From assembly GCF_015711015.1 (NCBI RefSeq), contig NZ_CP064653.1, forward strand, positions 1,116,001 through 1,180,000: a DNA stretch of 64,000 bases, written 5' to 3'. This DNA comes from Methylomonas sp. LL1. GTDB lineage: Bacteria > Pseudomonadota > Gammaproteobacteria > Methylococcales > Methylomonadaceae. The translations under genes were made by a program, and so were the position numbers. Shown piece after piece: positions 51,618-60,441 of the stretch (its first letter is position 1; every line of letters starts with the position of its first letter). Under the pieces are notes generated by a model that was given only the letters and a program-made list of their open reading frames with translations, was not told the DNA's origin and searched no databases.

Positions 51618-52783
51618 AAGCTAGCCTCGCCGCTGGCGGCGCCGTCGCCATCCATGCTCGGCCGAACGGATTGCGGAATACGCACGCTTTGGCCTTCCCT
51701 CAAACGATTGCCGCCGGTGCTGACCACCAGTTGTCCTACCGTGAGTCCGGAAACGGCCAGCCGTTGCTCCGGCAAGGTGGCGATTATTTGTATCGGTATG
51801 GCTTTGACGGTTGCGCTGTATTCGTCGATTAGCCAGACGCAAGCCTGCCCCGGCCGATTTTGCGGCGTAAAGACCGCCGATAGCGGAACGCCGAGATGGG
51901 CCGGGGTATTTGCAGGTATCCAAACCGTCGCCGTCATGCCGAACCGTGCATCCTCTTGGCCTTCCAAAAGCGTTACCTTGGCCCGATAGGTGCGGCTTAA
52001 TGGATCGGCCGCCGCCGCGATTTCACGAACACGCGCCTTGAAGCGCCGATCGCCGCCGGCCCACAAGCTAACGCTAACCTCCTGCCGGAGACCGATGTCG
52101 GCAATCCGATGCTCGGGGATGTCGATAGGGATCTCCTTTTCATCCAGTTGAGCTATCTTGACGATGGGCTGACCGGCGGCGAGGACTTGCCCGGTCTCGA
52201 CCTCCAACCCCGTCACCACCCCGTCGCGGTCGGCCTCTAAATCGGTGTAAGTCAATTGGTTGCCGACTTGCCCTAGCTGGGCTTCCAGCGCCGCGACCTT
52301 CTGCTCCGAGCCAATATAAAGTGTTTCGCGCCTGTCCAATTCCGGCTGGCTGACGGTATTTTCAGCATACAGCGCCCGGTAACGTTCGAGGTCATCCCGG
52401 CTGTATTCGCGTTCGGCTTTGGCCGCGATCAATTGAGCTTCGACATTTTGCTTAGCGAGCCGATAATCGCTTGGATCGAGCCTGACCAGAATTTGCCCCT
52501 TTTTTACCTTGTCGCCGATTTCGACCGAACGGAATACCACTTTTCCGGCCACCCGGAACGATAACACCGTCTCGTAGCGAGGACGCACCTCGCCGGGATA
52601 GGGTCTGTCGTTGTTTGTCTCCTGGCTGGTAATCCTAACCACATTGACCGGGCGAATAGTTTGCTGGGTGTGATCTTGTTGCGCGCAACCGGTCAAGGCA
52701 AAAAGCAGACAGCCTATCCATGGCTTGAAGACTACCAGTTGGCCGCCGCAGACTAATAGGCAAGGAATGTTCCGAGAATGCAT
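51614..52783 (-). CDS. RND efflux adaptor (membrane-fusion lipoprotein)
   Basis: The periplasmic adaptor of 389 residues that links pump and channel. A lipoprotein signal (LLFALTGCAQQ, lipid cysteine about 33) is followed by a barrel-sandwich hybrid half (FRVAGKVVFRSVEIGDKVKKGQIL), a coiled hairpin about residues 115-185 (KAEREYSRDDLERYR), the second sandwich half and the beta-barrel and membrane-proximal parts. It is the first gene of the three-gene operon. No regulator sits next to it; the nearest is the LuxR-type regulator 550 bases upstream. Confidence 0.88.
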   Translation of the reverse strand: MHSRNIPCLLVCGGQLVVFKPWIGCLLFALTGCAQQDHTQQTIRPVNVVRITSQETNNDRPYPGEVRPRYETVLSFRVAGKVVFRSVEIGDKVKKGQILVRLDPSDYRLAKQNVEAQLIAAKAEREYSRDDLERYRALYAENTVSQPELDRRETLYIGSEQKVAALEAQLGQVGNQLTYTDLEADRDGVVTGLEVETGQVLAAGQPIVKIAQLDEKEIPIDIPEHRIADIGLRQEVSVSLWAGGDRRFKARVREIAAAADPLSRTYRAKVTLLEGQEDARFGMTATVWIPANTPAHLGVPLSAVFTPQNRPGQACVWLIDEYSATVKAIPIQIIATLPEQRLAVSGLTVGQLVVSTGGNRLREGQSVRIPQSVRPSMDGDGAASGEASL

Positions 52784-53050
52784 GGCTACTCCGGTTTAAT
52801 GGCTTACTCGTATGATGGGACAAACCTTACCGAAACGGATTGGGTTAAGAAGGATGTCCTACGGGTAAACAAATTAATGCAATCGCTTTAACGGCGCGTC
52901 ACCCGTTCGGGTGAAAAAGGAAAATAATGAAGAAAAATTTGCGGATGGCGTTTTTCCACCGGCATAAATCCGAGGGTGTAGCCAGCGGGGTGCGATTCAA
53001 ACCGAGGCGGAAATATGCCGAAGGCATGGGGATAATCCCCTTATATCGCC

Positions 53051-53259
53051 CCGAGCATCACAGCATTTGGCGAGAATAGCCAGTCAGGGGAGCGGCATGG
53101 ATGCCGCTCGTTTTCGGAGGGGCTTGGAAGCCCCTTCCGAAAACCCTCGCCAAATGCGAGAAGCGCAGGATCCAGGCGGTATTGGGGCGGCTTTTTCTTT
53201 GGTTGCTTTCTTTTGGCCGCGCAAAAGAAAGCAACTCGGCTGTCGGTCCGAAAACCGAC
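53051..53259. repeat. Multi-hairpin intergenic repeat, copy B
   Basis: The second copy of the repeat at 20.8-21.1 kb, in the 556-base gap between the efflux operon and the LuxR-type gene (52784-53339), which holds no gene. Arms: GCATTTGGCGAG (53063-53074) with CTCGCCAAATGC (53146-53157); GAGCGGCAT/ATGCCGCTC (53090-53109); TTTTCGGA/TCCGAAAA enclosing GGGGCTT/AAGCCCC (53111-53143); a 14-base arm pair starting GTTGCTTTC (53202-53235); GTCGGT/ACCGAC (53242-53259). Two short hairpins of copy A are missing here. Stems differ from copy A by paired changes. Confidence 0.8.
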
Positions 53260-53339
53260 TTTTAAATTGGCTTCGCGCTAGCGTTTCATTAATTTACGCC
53301 TCAATTTGAATCGCACCCTAGCCAGCGAGGGAGGGAGGA

Positions 53340-54545
53340 TCAATTTTTTGTTATCGCGGTGTTGCTTGGCGCCGCCAGCACGCCGAAGCTGGCCGTCAGC
53401 AATTGGACGAGTTCGGACTGGCGGTGAGTGCCAGTTTTTGCCAGCACCTGTTTTAGCTGAGTTTTTACCGTATTGTTGCTGATGCCGCGTGTTTGGGCAT
53501 AATCGGCTAGGGTTTGTCCGCACAACAAGGCCATGGCGAGTTTCGCTTCCGACGGGGAAAGCCCGTAGCATTGAATCAATAAGCTGTCGTCCAGCTCCAA
53601 CGGCCTGTCAGGATCGTGGAGATATAAGGCAGCGGCTGGCCTGGCGCCGAAAAAAGGCAGATGTTGGTTTTGCAGCGATACCGCGATTGCCGACAACGGA
53701 CGGTTTGACGCGTAACGTTGCAAACTCATCGCATTGCTTTGCCCCAGCGCTATGGCCTTGCCGATTAACTGGCGCAAGGCCCGGGTGTCGCTTGCATTAC
53801 CCGCCATGCAGCGGCCCCCGGCATTCAGCGAAAAGCCTGCCGCGGAACCGATTAAGATGTCAGCCTGACGATTGCTGAATACGGCCTGGCCGCATTGATC
53901 GAACAAGACTAAGCCGATTGGCAGGCGATTCAAGAGTTCGGTGCCGGTCGCGAGTGCGCCTTTAAGGTCACACAGTTGTTTGTGAATCAGGCAAGAGCGG
54001 CGCAAATGCGGTACAAAACGGGCGAACAAGGCGGTTTCGTCGGCGGAAAACGGTTGCGGTTTGGCTCTGAAAATCGACAGACGCACCGCCAGCGTATCCT
54101 GCTTGAGAAGATGCCCGACCATGGCATGAAAATAACCCTGGGGTTTAAGCCAGTCGTTGTACCATTCGGTCCTGACCAACTCCCGCGCCGGCAACAGCCG
54201 ATCAGTGGTGACTAATTTACCTTCGGCTAAATGCCTGGAGTTTTCAAACCAGACATTGACCTTGGAATAATAGCGGTCATAAGACGCTCCGGCTTCGGGG
54301 GCGATGCGGACGGATTGAATAAAGGAAATATCGTCGCTATGGCAAATGGAACTGCGGCTGGCAAAATCGACCAGATATAGCGCCGTCCCCCGGCTACTGA
54401 AAATATCCGACAATTGTTCCAAAAATATCGGCCATAGCTCGGGCATGACGCTGGCGTCGTAGATTTTTCCGATTAAATCGTCATAGTGGCTTTCGTTCAT
54501 CAATCGTTTGCGTATAGGTTTGGTCGAAGTCGGGTTGTTATTCAT
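53340..54545 (-). CDS. LuxR-type DNA-binding regulator, about 400 residues
   Basis: A regulator of 401 residues with a C-terminal LuxR helix-turn-helix (about 335-390: GLSPSEAKLAMALLCGQTLADYAQTRGISNNTVKTQLKQVLAKTG). The N-terminal 300 residues have no acyl-homoserine-lactone site and show a helical and PAS-like layout (LPIGLVLFDQCGQAVFSNRQAD). The signal is unknown. It is a lone gene next to repeat copy B and reads towards the efflux operon, so control of that operon is possible but unproven. Confidence 0.82.
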   Translation of the reverse strand: MNNNPTSTKPIRKRLMNESHYDDLIGKIYDASVMPELWPIFLEQLSDIFSSRGTALYLVDFASRSSICHSDDISFIQSVRIAPEAGASYDRYYSKVNVWFENSRHLAEGKLVTTDRLLPARELVRTEWYNDWLKPQGYFHAMVGHLLKQDTLAVRLSIFRAKPQPFSADETALFARFVPHLRRSCLIHKQLCDLKGALATGTELLNRLPIGLVLFDQCGQAVFSNRQADILIGSAAGFSLNAGGRCMAGNASDTRALRQLIGKAIALGQSNAMSLQRYASNRPLSAIAVSLQNQHLPFFGARPAAALYLHDPDRPLELDDSLLIQCYGLSPSEAKLAMALLCGQTLADYAQTRGISNNTVKTQLKQVLAKTGTHRQSELVQLLTASFGVLAAPSNTAITKN

Positions 54546-54614
54546 CTAACGACGTGAAAATTGCGCTATCGTTGACGATAGGGCTTTTCCTCGGGCTTGT
54601 CGAGTCTCGATCGC

Positions 54615-55952
54615 TCAGGCCAAAAAACAGCGCCCGAACGCCAGCAGCATCCGGGGATTCCCCTTGAATCGAATTTTTCGTTGGATCAATGCCCAGGCCA
54701 GATGCTTTTCCTTGGCGAGAAATGCCAGCCAGGTTTTGCCGTCCGCATGCAATTGAAAATCGGGCCAACCGCAGTGTCCCGGCAAGACTTCCAGTTGTTG
54801 ATCGCGAATAATCACGGTGGCCTCGATGGCTTCGGCGCCGGTGAAGGTGAAGTGATAGCTGGCGTTCAAACCCGCCGATTTTCCCTTTTGAAACACATGG
54901 GGAAGCCCGTTCAGAAAGGCTTGTATCGAGGTTGGCCTAAGGCTATTGTTGACCGGCTTGACATGCTTGTGCGGAAAGCGGCGAACGACATGCTCTTCCG
55001 CATCGGATTTGGGCACCACGTAGATGGTCTCCTGCTTGTCCTGCAACGGCCGTACCACCCGTTTTATAAAACCCTTCTTGTCGTTCAGGAATGGGCCTAT
55101 CACATCCTCGCCCGCCGGACACACCGCCAGACAATAGGCCGCCTTGTAATTGGCGCCGAACGACAGGCTTTGCCACATCGAGACCGACTCGGCATCCGCG
55201 ACCTTTTGCCGATAACGCTTAGCATTGCCGCTGGCAGCCACCGTTTCGACCCAGTCGGTGAAGCCGCCCATGAACTCTCGGTAGTTATGGGTATAACAGG
55301 CGGAAAAGTCGAAATAGCCATCCGCCGCTATAGCTCCCACCGGGCAAGCGGCAACGCAAAGCTTGCATTCCAGGCAAGGGTTGTAATCGATCGGCCGCGA
55401 TTCCACGTCGATCTCGGCATTCAGAATAATGGTGCCGAGCAGGATGAAGTTGCCGAAAACGGGATGAATGACATTGCGATGAAGGCCGATACGCCCCAGA
55501 CCCGCCGCCTCGGCGACCGGTTTGTGCGAGACCAGCCACATTTTGTTGGGCCAGCGCTCGGTCTCCATCGGAAAACCCATCGCGGGGTTGATCGCATGGA
55601 TGCCCTGTTGCTCCAGAGTTTTGACGATGCGTCTGGCAATGTCGTTGACCTCGTCGCCGCTATGATGAAACTCCAGATTCGCAACGGAACGGGCGGGGCT
55701 TCGTATGTTTTCCCGATTCATGCGGCAGACGAAGCTCAACAAGCTCTTCGCCTGAGGAAAGGCTTGCAGGATGTCCGTCCGCTGCCCGTCCAGTTCCGTT
55801 CGGCTCAGGCTGACACAGCCGGCGTCGTCCGCCCCGGCCTCCAGTGCCAGTTGTCGCAACCATGACGCCGCCAGAATTTGTTTATCCACTCTTAGCTTTG
55901 GAGAACCGGCTTCGCGGTAGCGAAGCACTGTGGGATGCTCATCGAATTTCAT
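54615..55952 (-). CDS. 4Fe-4S (QueG-like) protein fused to an SCP2 domain
   Basis: A fusion protein of 445 residues. Residues 1-320 look like the epoxyqueuosine-reductase/reductive-dehalogenase fold with two iron-sulfur clusters: CLECKLCVAACPVGAIAADG (Cys193, 196, 199, 203) and YCLAVCPAGEDVIG (Cys274, 278). The last 110 residues resemble an SCP2 lipid-binding domain (SIQAFLNGLPHVF, ASYHFTFTGAEAIEATV, RKIRFKGNPRMLLAFGRCF). A lipid- or sterol-like substrate is the natural guess. The gene starts ATG 55952 after GAGGG; the palindrome TGTATATACA lies at 55972-55981, 20 bases upstream. Confidence 0.82.
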   Translation of the reverse strand: MKFDEHPTVLRYREAGSPKLRVDKQILAASWLRQLALEAGADDAGCVSLSRTELDGQRTDILQAFPQAKSLLSFVCRMNRENIRSPARSVANLEFHHSGDEVNDIARRIVKTLEQQGIHAINPAMGFPMETERWPNKMWLVSHKPVAEAAGLGRIGLHRNVIHPVFGNFILLGTIILNAEIDVESRPIDYNPCLECKLCVAACPVGAIAADGYFDFSACYTHNYREFMGGFTDWVETVAASGNAKRYRQKVADAESVSMWQSLSFGANYKAAYCLAVCPAGEDVIGPFLNDKKGFIKRVVRPLQDKQETIYVVPKSDAEEHVVRRFPHKHVKPVNNSLRPTSIQAFLNGLPHVFQKGKSAGLNASYHFTFTGAEAIEATVIIRDQQLEVLPGHCGWPDFQLHADGKTWLAFLAKEKHLAWALIQRKIRFKGNPRMLLAFGRCFLA

Positions 55953-56122
55953 TGTTTAACCCTCTGTTACCTGTATATACACGTTTATTAACCTAATTTT
56001 CCTTTCGCATCGCGCTGCTTGCAGGGATGAACACAGCATTCGCGCATCTATCTAAACCACCGCACCCATGTTCCGGAATTTCCGCCACTAAAGTGTAGTT
56101 ACACCTATTAATGCAAAAAAAT

Positions 56123-56611
56123 TTACCTCTGGGTTGCCGCCACCAGGGCCGACAGGCCTTCCATTAATGCAGTCAAATGCTCGGGGCTCATCTTCTCCCT
56201 GATTTTGGCTTGCGCCTGCTCCCATAGCGGATAGGCTTTGGTCAGCACGGCCAATCCGGTTTCGGTAATAGTGACCATCCGCGTACGTCTGTCGTCGCCC
56301 GAACCGACATTGACCAGCCCTTGTTTGCCCAGAATTTCCAGATTGCGGGTCAAGGTCGTGCGGTCCATCACCACGGATTCGGCGAGCTTGGTTACCAGCA
56401 CCGGACCGCTCAATTTTACCGCCACCAATAGCGAATACTGGGTGCCTCTGATGCCGACCGGCCGTAAAATCTCGTCGTAAAACTGGCTCACGGCCCGGCT
56501 CGCTTTACGGAGGTTAAAGCCGGTACAATCCGCGCAAGAGCTGTAATCCGGTGTTTCAATGGACGAGCTGTGTGAATGTGACAAGTTAGTAAACCTAGCG
56601 ATAAAACACAT
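56123..56611 (-). CDS. MarR-type repressor
   Basis: A winged-helix regulator of about 160 residues. The DNA-binding part reads GPVLVTKLAESVVMDRTTLTRNLEILGKQGLV followed by the DDRRTRMVTITETG wing. Upstream is FNLRKASRAVSQFYDEIL. The start is uncertain: ATG 56611 and ATG 56629 are both possible, and a longer frame to 56725 begins with GTG and is unlikely. It is divergent from the phosphate transporter gene, and its stop faces the iron-sulfur/SCP2 gene 170 bases away, so it could control either side. Confidence 0.8.
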   Translation of the reverse strand: MCFIARFTNLSHSHSSSIETPDYSSCADCTGFNLRKASRAVSQFYDEILRPVGIRGTQYSLLVAVKLSGPVLVTKLAESVVMDRTTLTRNLEILGKQGLVNVGSGDDRRTRMVTITETGLAVLTKAYPLWEQAQAKIREKMSPEHLTALMEGLSALVAATQR

Positions 56612-56758
56612 AAAGGAGTATATGCACATATTAACGTGTGTCAATACTTTTAACGCCGAAGCTTCACGCCATCTTTCGCATCGCGAATATTTTTTGTAAG
56701 GTTTCATACTCTTCCGACGACTCACCGCATATAGTCGATCCGATCGAGGAGATTTTCC

Positions 56759-57883
56759 ATGCTCACATGCATCTTATTCATCGGCGTTTGCTTTCTGGCC
56801 TATGCCAACGGCGCCAACGACAACTTCAAGGGCGTGGCGAGTTTGTTCGGCAGCGGCACCGCCAATTTCCGGCAGGCGCTGACTTGGGCGACGCTGACGA
56901 CGTTTGCGGGTTCGATGACAGCGCTGTTTTTAGCTCAGACTTTGCTGGTCAAATTTTCCGGCAAAGGCTTGGCACCGGACGAATTGATACACACTCCGCC
57001 GTTCATGATTGCGGTCGCGGGCGGTGCAGGGATGACTGTGATTTTGGCGACGCGTTATGGCTTCCCGATTTCCACCACGCATGCCTTATTGGGTGCCATG
57101 GCCGGGAGCACTTTATTAGCGACGTCCGGCGACATCAGCCTGGCGCCTTTGCTGAACAACTTTGTGCTGCCATTGCTGTTGAGTCCGGTTGTAGCGTTGC
57201 TATCGGCCGGATTGTTGTATCGAGTTCTGAACCTGTGGTTTAGTCGTCGGCGCATCGAAAACGACTTGTGTTTATGCGTTGAAAACCCGGAAACTCTGGC
57301 TCTGGCCGCTGACGCCAATATGACCATGACAATCGAAACGGCAACCCTTCCCTCTCTAAGCCTTGATCGACAAGAGGCTTGCGCCGAGCGACAAGCTAGC
57401 CGGATTTTGGGTTTTAATCTTCAGCGCCTGCGCGACGGACTGCATTTTTGCAGCGCCGGCGCAGTTTGCTTTGCCCGCAGCCTGAACGACACTCCGAAAA
57501 TTGCCGCCTTGTTGTTGCTGGCTCCTGGTTTTGATCTGCAATGGATCATTATCGTTGTTGCTACTGCTATGCTGCTAGGTGGTGTGTTCAACGCTCGGCG
57601 GGTAGCGGAAACCATGAGTCATAAAATCACCAGCATCACGCACGAACAGGGTTTATCGGCCAATCTGGTCACCGCATTGTTAGTGATTTTTGCCAGCAAG
57701 CTCGGGATGCCCGTATCCACCACCCATGTTTCAGTGGGTGCTTTGTTCGGTATCGGCGTGGTCGGCGGCAAGGCCAATACCGGCGTGATCGCATCCATTG
57801 CCTTATCCTGGCTATTGACGTTGCCCTGCGCGGCTGTCTGTTCCGCCGCAATCTCACACTACCTTAACGCCAACCTTCAATAA
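56759..57883 (+). CDS. pit: PiT-family inorganic phosphate transporter
   Basis: A membrane carrier of 374 residues with the duplicated PiT signature: ANGANDNFKGVA at about 16-27 and SLNDTPKIAALLL in the second half, plus the GFPISTTHALLGAM and GMPVSTTHVSVGALFG repeats. It moves phosphate with H+ or Na+. AGGAGA stands before the ATG. It is 20 bases from an ArsM-like methyltransferase gene, and the pair is upstream of a sigma/anti-sigma unit, so an arsenate/phosphate-linked response is a fair inference. Confidence 0.88.
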   Translation: MLTCILFIGVCFLAYANGANDNFKGVASLFGSGTANFRQALTWATLTTFAGSMTALFLAQTLLVKFSGKGLAPDELIHTPPFMIAVAGGAGMTVILATRYGFPISTTHALLGAMAGSTLLATSGDISLAPLLNNFVLPLLLSPVVALLSAGLLYRVLNLWFSRRRIENDLCLCVENPETLALAADANMTMTIETATLPSLSLDRQEACAERQASRILGFNLQRLRDGLHFCSAGAVCFARSLNDTPKIAALLLLAPGFDLQWIIIVVATAMLLGGVFNARRVAETMSHKITSITHEQGLSANLVTALLVIFASKLGMPVSTTHVSVGALFGIGVVGGKANTGVIASIALSWLLTLPCAAVCSAAISHYLNANLQ

Positions 57884-57902
57884 TAAAAATACGAGACATC
57901 TC

Positions 57903-58994
57903 ATGACGACCACTATCGAAATCAGCGAATCGGTCCGCCATTACTATGGCCAGGTTTTGCAATCCAGCGACGACCTGAAAACCAGCGCCTGTTGCAGCAT
58001 CGACGCCATGCCAAGCTATTTAAAAGCGCTGCTGACCGGCCTGCATCCCGAAGTGTTGGAACGTTTTTACGGTTGCGGTTCACCCTTGCCGCCTGCGTTG
58101 GAAGGTATGACCGTGCTGGATTTAGGCTGCGGCACCGGCCGCGACTGTTATCTGCTGTCGAAACTGGTCGGACCGACAGGCCGGGTGATCGGCGTGGATA
58201 TGACGCCGGAGCAACTGGAAGTGGCCGTACGCCATCGCGACTGGCACGCCGAACGCTTTGGTTACGCCAATATCGAGTTTCTGCACGGCCATATCGAAAA
58301 TCTGGCCACGGTCGGTATCGCTGACGACTACATGGATGCAGGAGGTAGGGCAATGCAGGGAGCAATTGCCGATAACAGCATAGACGTGGTGGTGTCCAAC
58401 TGCGTGATCAACCTGTCGCCGGAAAAGCCTCGCGTACTGGCGGAAATCTTCCGGGTGTTGAAACCGGGCGGCGAACTGTATTTTTCCGACGTATTCGCCG
58501 ACCGTCGGATCCCGGTCGAACTGCGCCAAGACCCGGTATTGCTAGGCGAGTGTTTGGGCGGTGCCTTGTACTGGGAAGACTTCCGGCGCATTTTGCAGGA
58601 CCTGGGCAGCCCCGATGTCCGCAAGGTCAAGCAAAATCCCATCAGCATCGACGACTCCGAGGTGTTCGCCAAAATCGGCATGGTCAAGTTCGATTCGGTG
58701 ACGGTGCGCGCCTTTAAAATGCCTTTGGAGGATCGTTGCGAGGACTTCGGCCAAGTCGCCGTCTATTTGGGCTCTATCGACCAACACCCGCACAGTTTCG
58801 ATCTGGACGACCATCATCATTTCGAAACCGGCCGGCCGTTAAGAGTGTGCGGCAACACCGCCGACATGCTGGCGGGCAGCCGTTATGGCGATCACTTCCA
58901 AGTGTTGGGTGACAAATCCCGTCATTTCGGTTTATTCGATTGCTCACCCAGACCCGGCAGCGAATCGGCCAAGGCCGACAGCGCATGTTGCTGA
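57903..58994 (+). CDS. ArsM-like SAM methyltransferase with an in-frame insert
   Basis: A methyltransferase of 363 residues, with motif I VLDLGCGTGRDCYLLSKLVG and post-motif VVVSNCVINLSPEK. Cysteines in TSACC, YGCGSP and SNC, plus the SACC tail, match the thiol-rich arsenite-methyltransferase type, though the exact substrate is uncertain. An odd feature is a 16-residue insertion (58326-58373, DYMDAGGRAMQGAIAD) between IAD and NSID, where relatives read straight through. The gene follows the phosphate transporter and precedes the sigma-factor gene, whose start it nearly touches. Confidence 0.8.
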   Translation: MTTTIEISESVRHYYGQVLQSSDDLKTSACCSIDAMPSYLKALLTGLHPEVLERFYGCGSPLPPALEGMTVLDLGCGTGRDCYLLSKLVGPTGRVIGVDMTPEQLEVAVRHRDWHAERFGYANIEFLHGHIENLATVGIADDYMDAGGRAMQGAIADNSIDVVVSNCVINLSPEKPRVLAEIFRVLKPGGELYFSDVFADRRIPVELRQDPVLLGECLGGALYWEDFRRILQDLGSPDVRKVKQNPISIDDSEVFAKIGMVKFDSVTVRAFKMPLEDRCEDFGQVAVYLGSIDQHPHSFDLDDHHHFETGRPLRVCGNTADMLAGSRYGDHFQVLGDKSRHFGLFDCSPRPGSESAKADSACC

Positions 58995-59002
58995 ACCCCG
59001 AG

Positions 59003-59602
59003 ATGGACACATCCAATCAATTGAGCGAAGCATTATTGGCCGAACATCGACCGGTGCTGTTTCGCTATGCCTTGCTGCAACTGAAAGATGCTGAACTGGC
59101 CGACGACGCGGTGCAGGAAACCTTGCTGGCCGCCTGGCAATCCTCGGCAAACTTCGAAGGCAAGGCCGGTTTACGCACCTGGCTGATCGGCATTTTGAAG
59201 CACAAGATCGCCGATCACTGGCGGCGTAGCAGCCGTGAAGTCACTACCGCTGATTTCGATCAAATGGATAACGACGCAGATGAAGTCGACGAGGAAGATT
59301 TTTTCATGAGTAACGGTCATTGGATTGGCGGCCCGACCACCTGGAACGATCCCGAAGCGGCCCTCAAGCAACAGGAGTTCTGGGCCATTTACGAAACTTG
59401 CCATAACAATCTACCGCCGAAAATGGCCAAGGTATTCATGTTGCGCGAACTGGTCGGCCTGGAAGCCGAGGAAGTGTGTCGGGAAACCGGCTTAAGCGAC
59501 GCCAATTACTGGGTCACCATGCACCGTGCCCGATTAAGGCTACGCGAATGTCTGGAAATCCGTTGGTTCAATCAGTCAAAAAAGGAGAATCGTCATGCGT
59601 AG
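59003..59602 (+). CDS. ECF-type sigma factor
   Basis: A sigma-70 relative of 199 residues with the two main domains: sigma-2 (about 10-75: LFRYALLQLKDAELADDAVQETLLAAWQSSANFEGKAGLRTWLIGILKHKIADHWRR) and sigma-4 (about 130-185: LPPKMAKVFMLRELVGLEAEEVCRETGLSDANYWVTMHRARLRLRECL). The acidic linker between them is longer than usual. An upstream ATG at 58985 lies within the methyltransferase gene and is less likely. The stop overlaps the next start by eight bases; the partner is a zinc-finger anti-sigma-like protein. Confidence 0.86.
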   Translation: MDTSNQLSEALLAEHRPVLFRYALLQLKDAELADDAVQETLLAAWQSSANFEGKAGLRTWLIGILKHKIADHWRRSSREVTTADFDQMDNDADEVDEEDFFMSNGHWIGGPTTWNDPEAALKQQEFWAIYETCHNNLPPKMAKVFMLRELVGLEAEEVCRETGLSDANYWVTMHRARLRLRECLEIRWFNQSKKENRHA

Positions 59603-59795
59603 TTGTCGCGACATTACCGCCCTGGTATCACAGGGTTTGGACAAGCAGCTCAGTTTAGGCGAACGCCTGGCGATTGGGGTGCATGTGATGATGTGTTCCC
59701 GCTGTCGTAATTTCCAAAGCCAAACCCGGTTTATCCGCAAAACAGCGCATCGCTATACCGAGCAATTGCAAAATCGTTTGGATAAAGAACCCTGA
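59595..59795 (+). CDS. Zinc-finger (zf-HC2) anti-sigma-like protein
   Basis: A protein of 66 residues with the His-Cys2-type zinc pattern of anti-sigma factors: Cys4 in SCRDITALVS, His30 in IGVHVMMCSRCRNF and Cys34/Cys37. It starts MRSCRDITALVSQGLDKQLSLGERLAIGVH, a pattern common next to ECF sigma genes. The AAAAAGGAG site is clear and the ATG lies eight bases inside the sigma gene, so the two are co-translated. It probably holds the sigma factor inactive until a stress signal releases it. Confidence 0.85.
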   Translation: MRSCRDITALVSQGLDKQLSLGERLAIGVHVMMCSRCRNFQSQTRFIRKTAHRYTEQLQNRLDKEP

Positions 59796-60078
59796 TGCAC
59801 AAACCATTACAATCCCAAGTGGCTCTACTATGGAATAACCAAGCCAGATCTGTGAAAAATTGTAATCGGCATGCAAGTAATAATTCCTAACCAGAGTACT
59901 ATTCAAACGTTGCCAAACTCCGTCAATGGTTTATCAGACTGTTTGTGCCATCGCTACTTACACTGTATTCTCCTCCCGAAAAACCATCACGGCCGTTCGA
60001 ACAATCTGCGGAACCCATGATACCAACATCAATTGAATCACATTTACGACCAGAACCACAAAGAGGCCTACTGCACTC

Positions 60079-60441
60079 ATGATCAACTTCCCGATAAAAC
60101 TGGCCGTGGCCAGCAAGGAAGGCATGGCGATCAGCGAACATTTCGGCCATGCCAAACAGTTCCGCATCTATGCCGCAACTCCAGACAGATGCGAACTGCT
60201 CGAAACTCGTGAAGTGTCGCATTACTGCCTGGGACAGCATTCCGATCAATCGGCCATGGCCGGCATTCTGGAAACCATCAAGGATTGCCATGCGGTGTTT
60301 GTCGCCAAAATTGGCGATGGCCCCACGGCAAAAGTCAATGCAATCGGCGTGCGCGCCGTCTCGCGCTACGCCTACGAGGCAATTGAGGATTCGCTGCTTG
60401 ACTACGCGCGCCGCATTGAATCAGGCGAGGAAATGTTATGA
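60079..60441 (+). CDS. NifX/NifB-C-terminal-like iron-molybdenum-cofactor protein
   Basis: A protein of 120 residues with the single dinitrogenase iron-molybdenum-cofactor domain: VASKEGMAISEHFGHAKQFRIY at the start and HAVFVAKIGDGPTAKV later. The family binds FeMo-cofactor precursors. It has no other nif gene beside it in this window, so it is either a distant member of a nif regulon or a relative with a different metal-cluster job. It overlaps the next gene by four bases (ATGA). A 40-codon minus-strand frame starting in this gene was not accepted. The preceding 283 bases hold no gene. Confidence 0.8.
   Translation: MINFPIKLAVASKEGMAISEHFGHAKQFRIYAATPDRCELLETREVSHYCLGQHSDQSAMAGILETIKDCHAVFVAKIGDGPTAKVNAIGVRAVSRYAYEAIEDSLLDYARRIESGEEML

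Noticed and set aside
53067-53309. 80-residue frame in the intergenic region upstream of the LuxR-type gene
   Set aside because: It lies on repeat copy B, and its sequence is explained by the repeat hairpins.
59958-60080. 40-residue minus-strand membrane-like frame beside the NifX-like start
   Set aside because: Its start overlaps the NifX-like gene head-on and there is no independent support, so the hydrophobic pattern may be chance.
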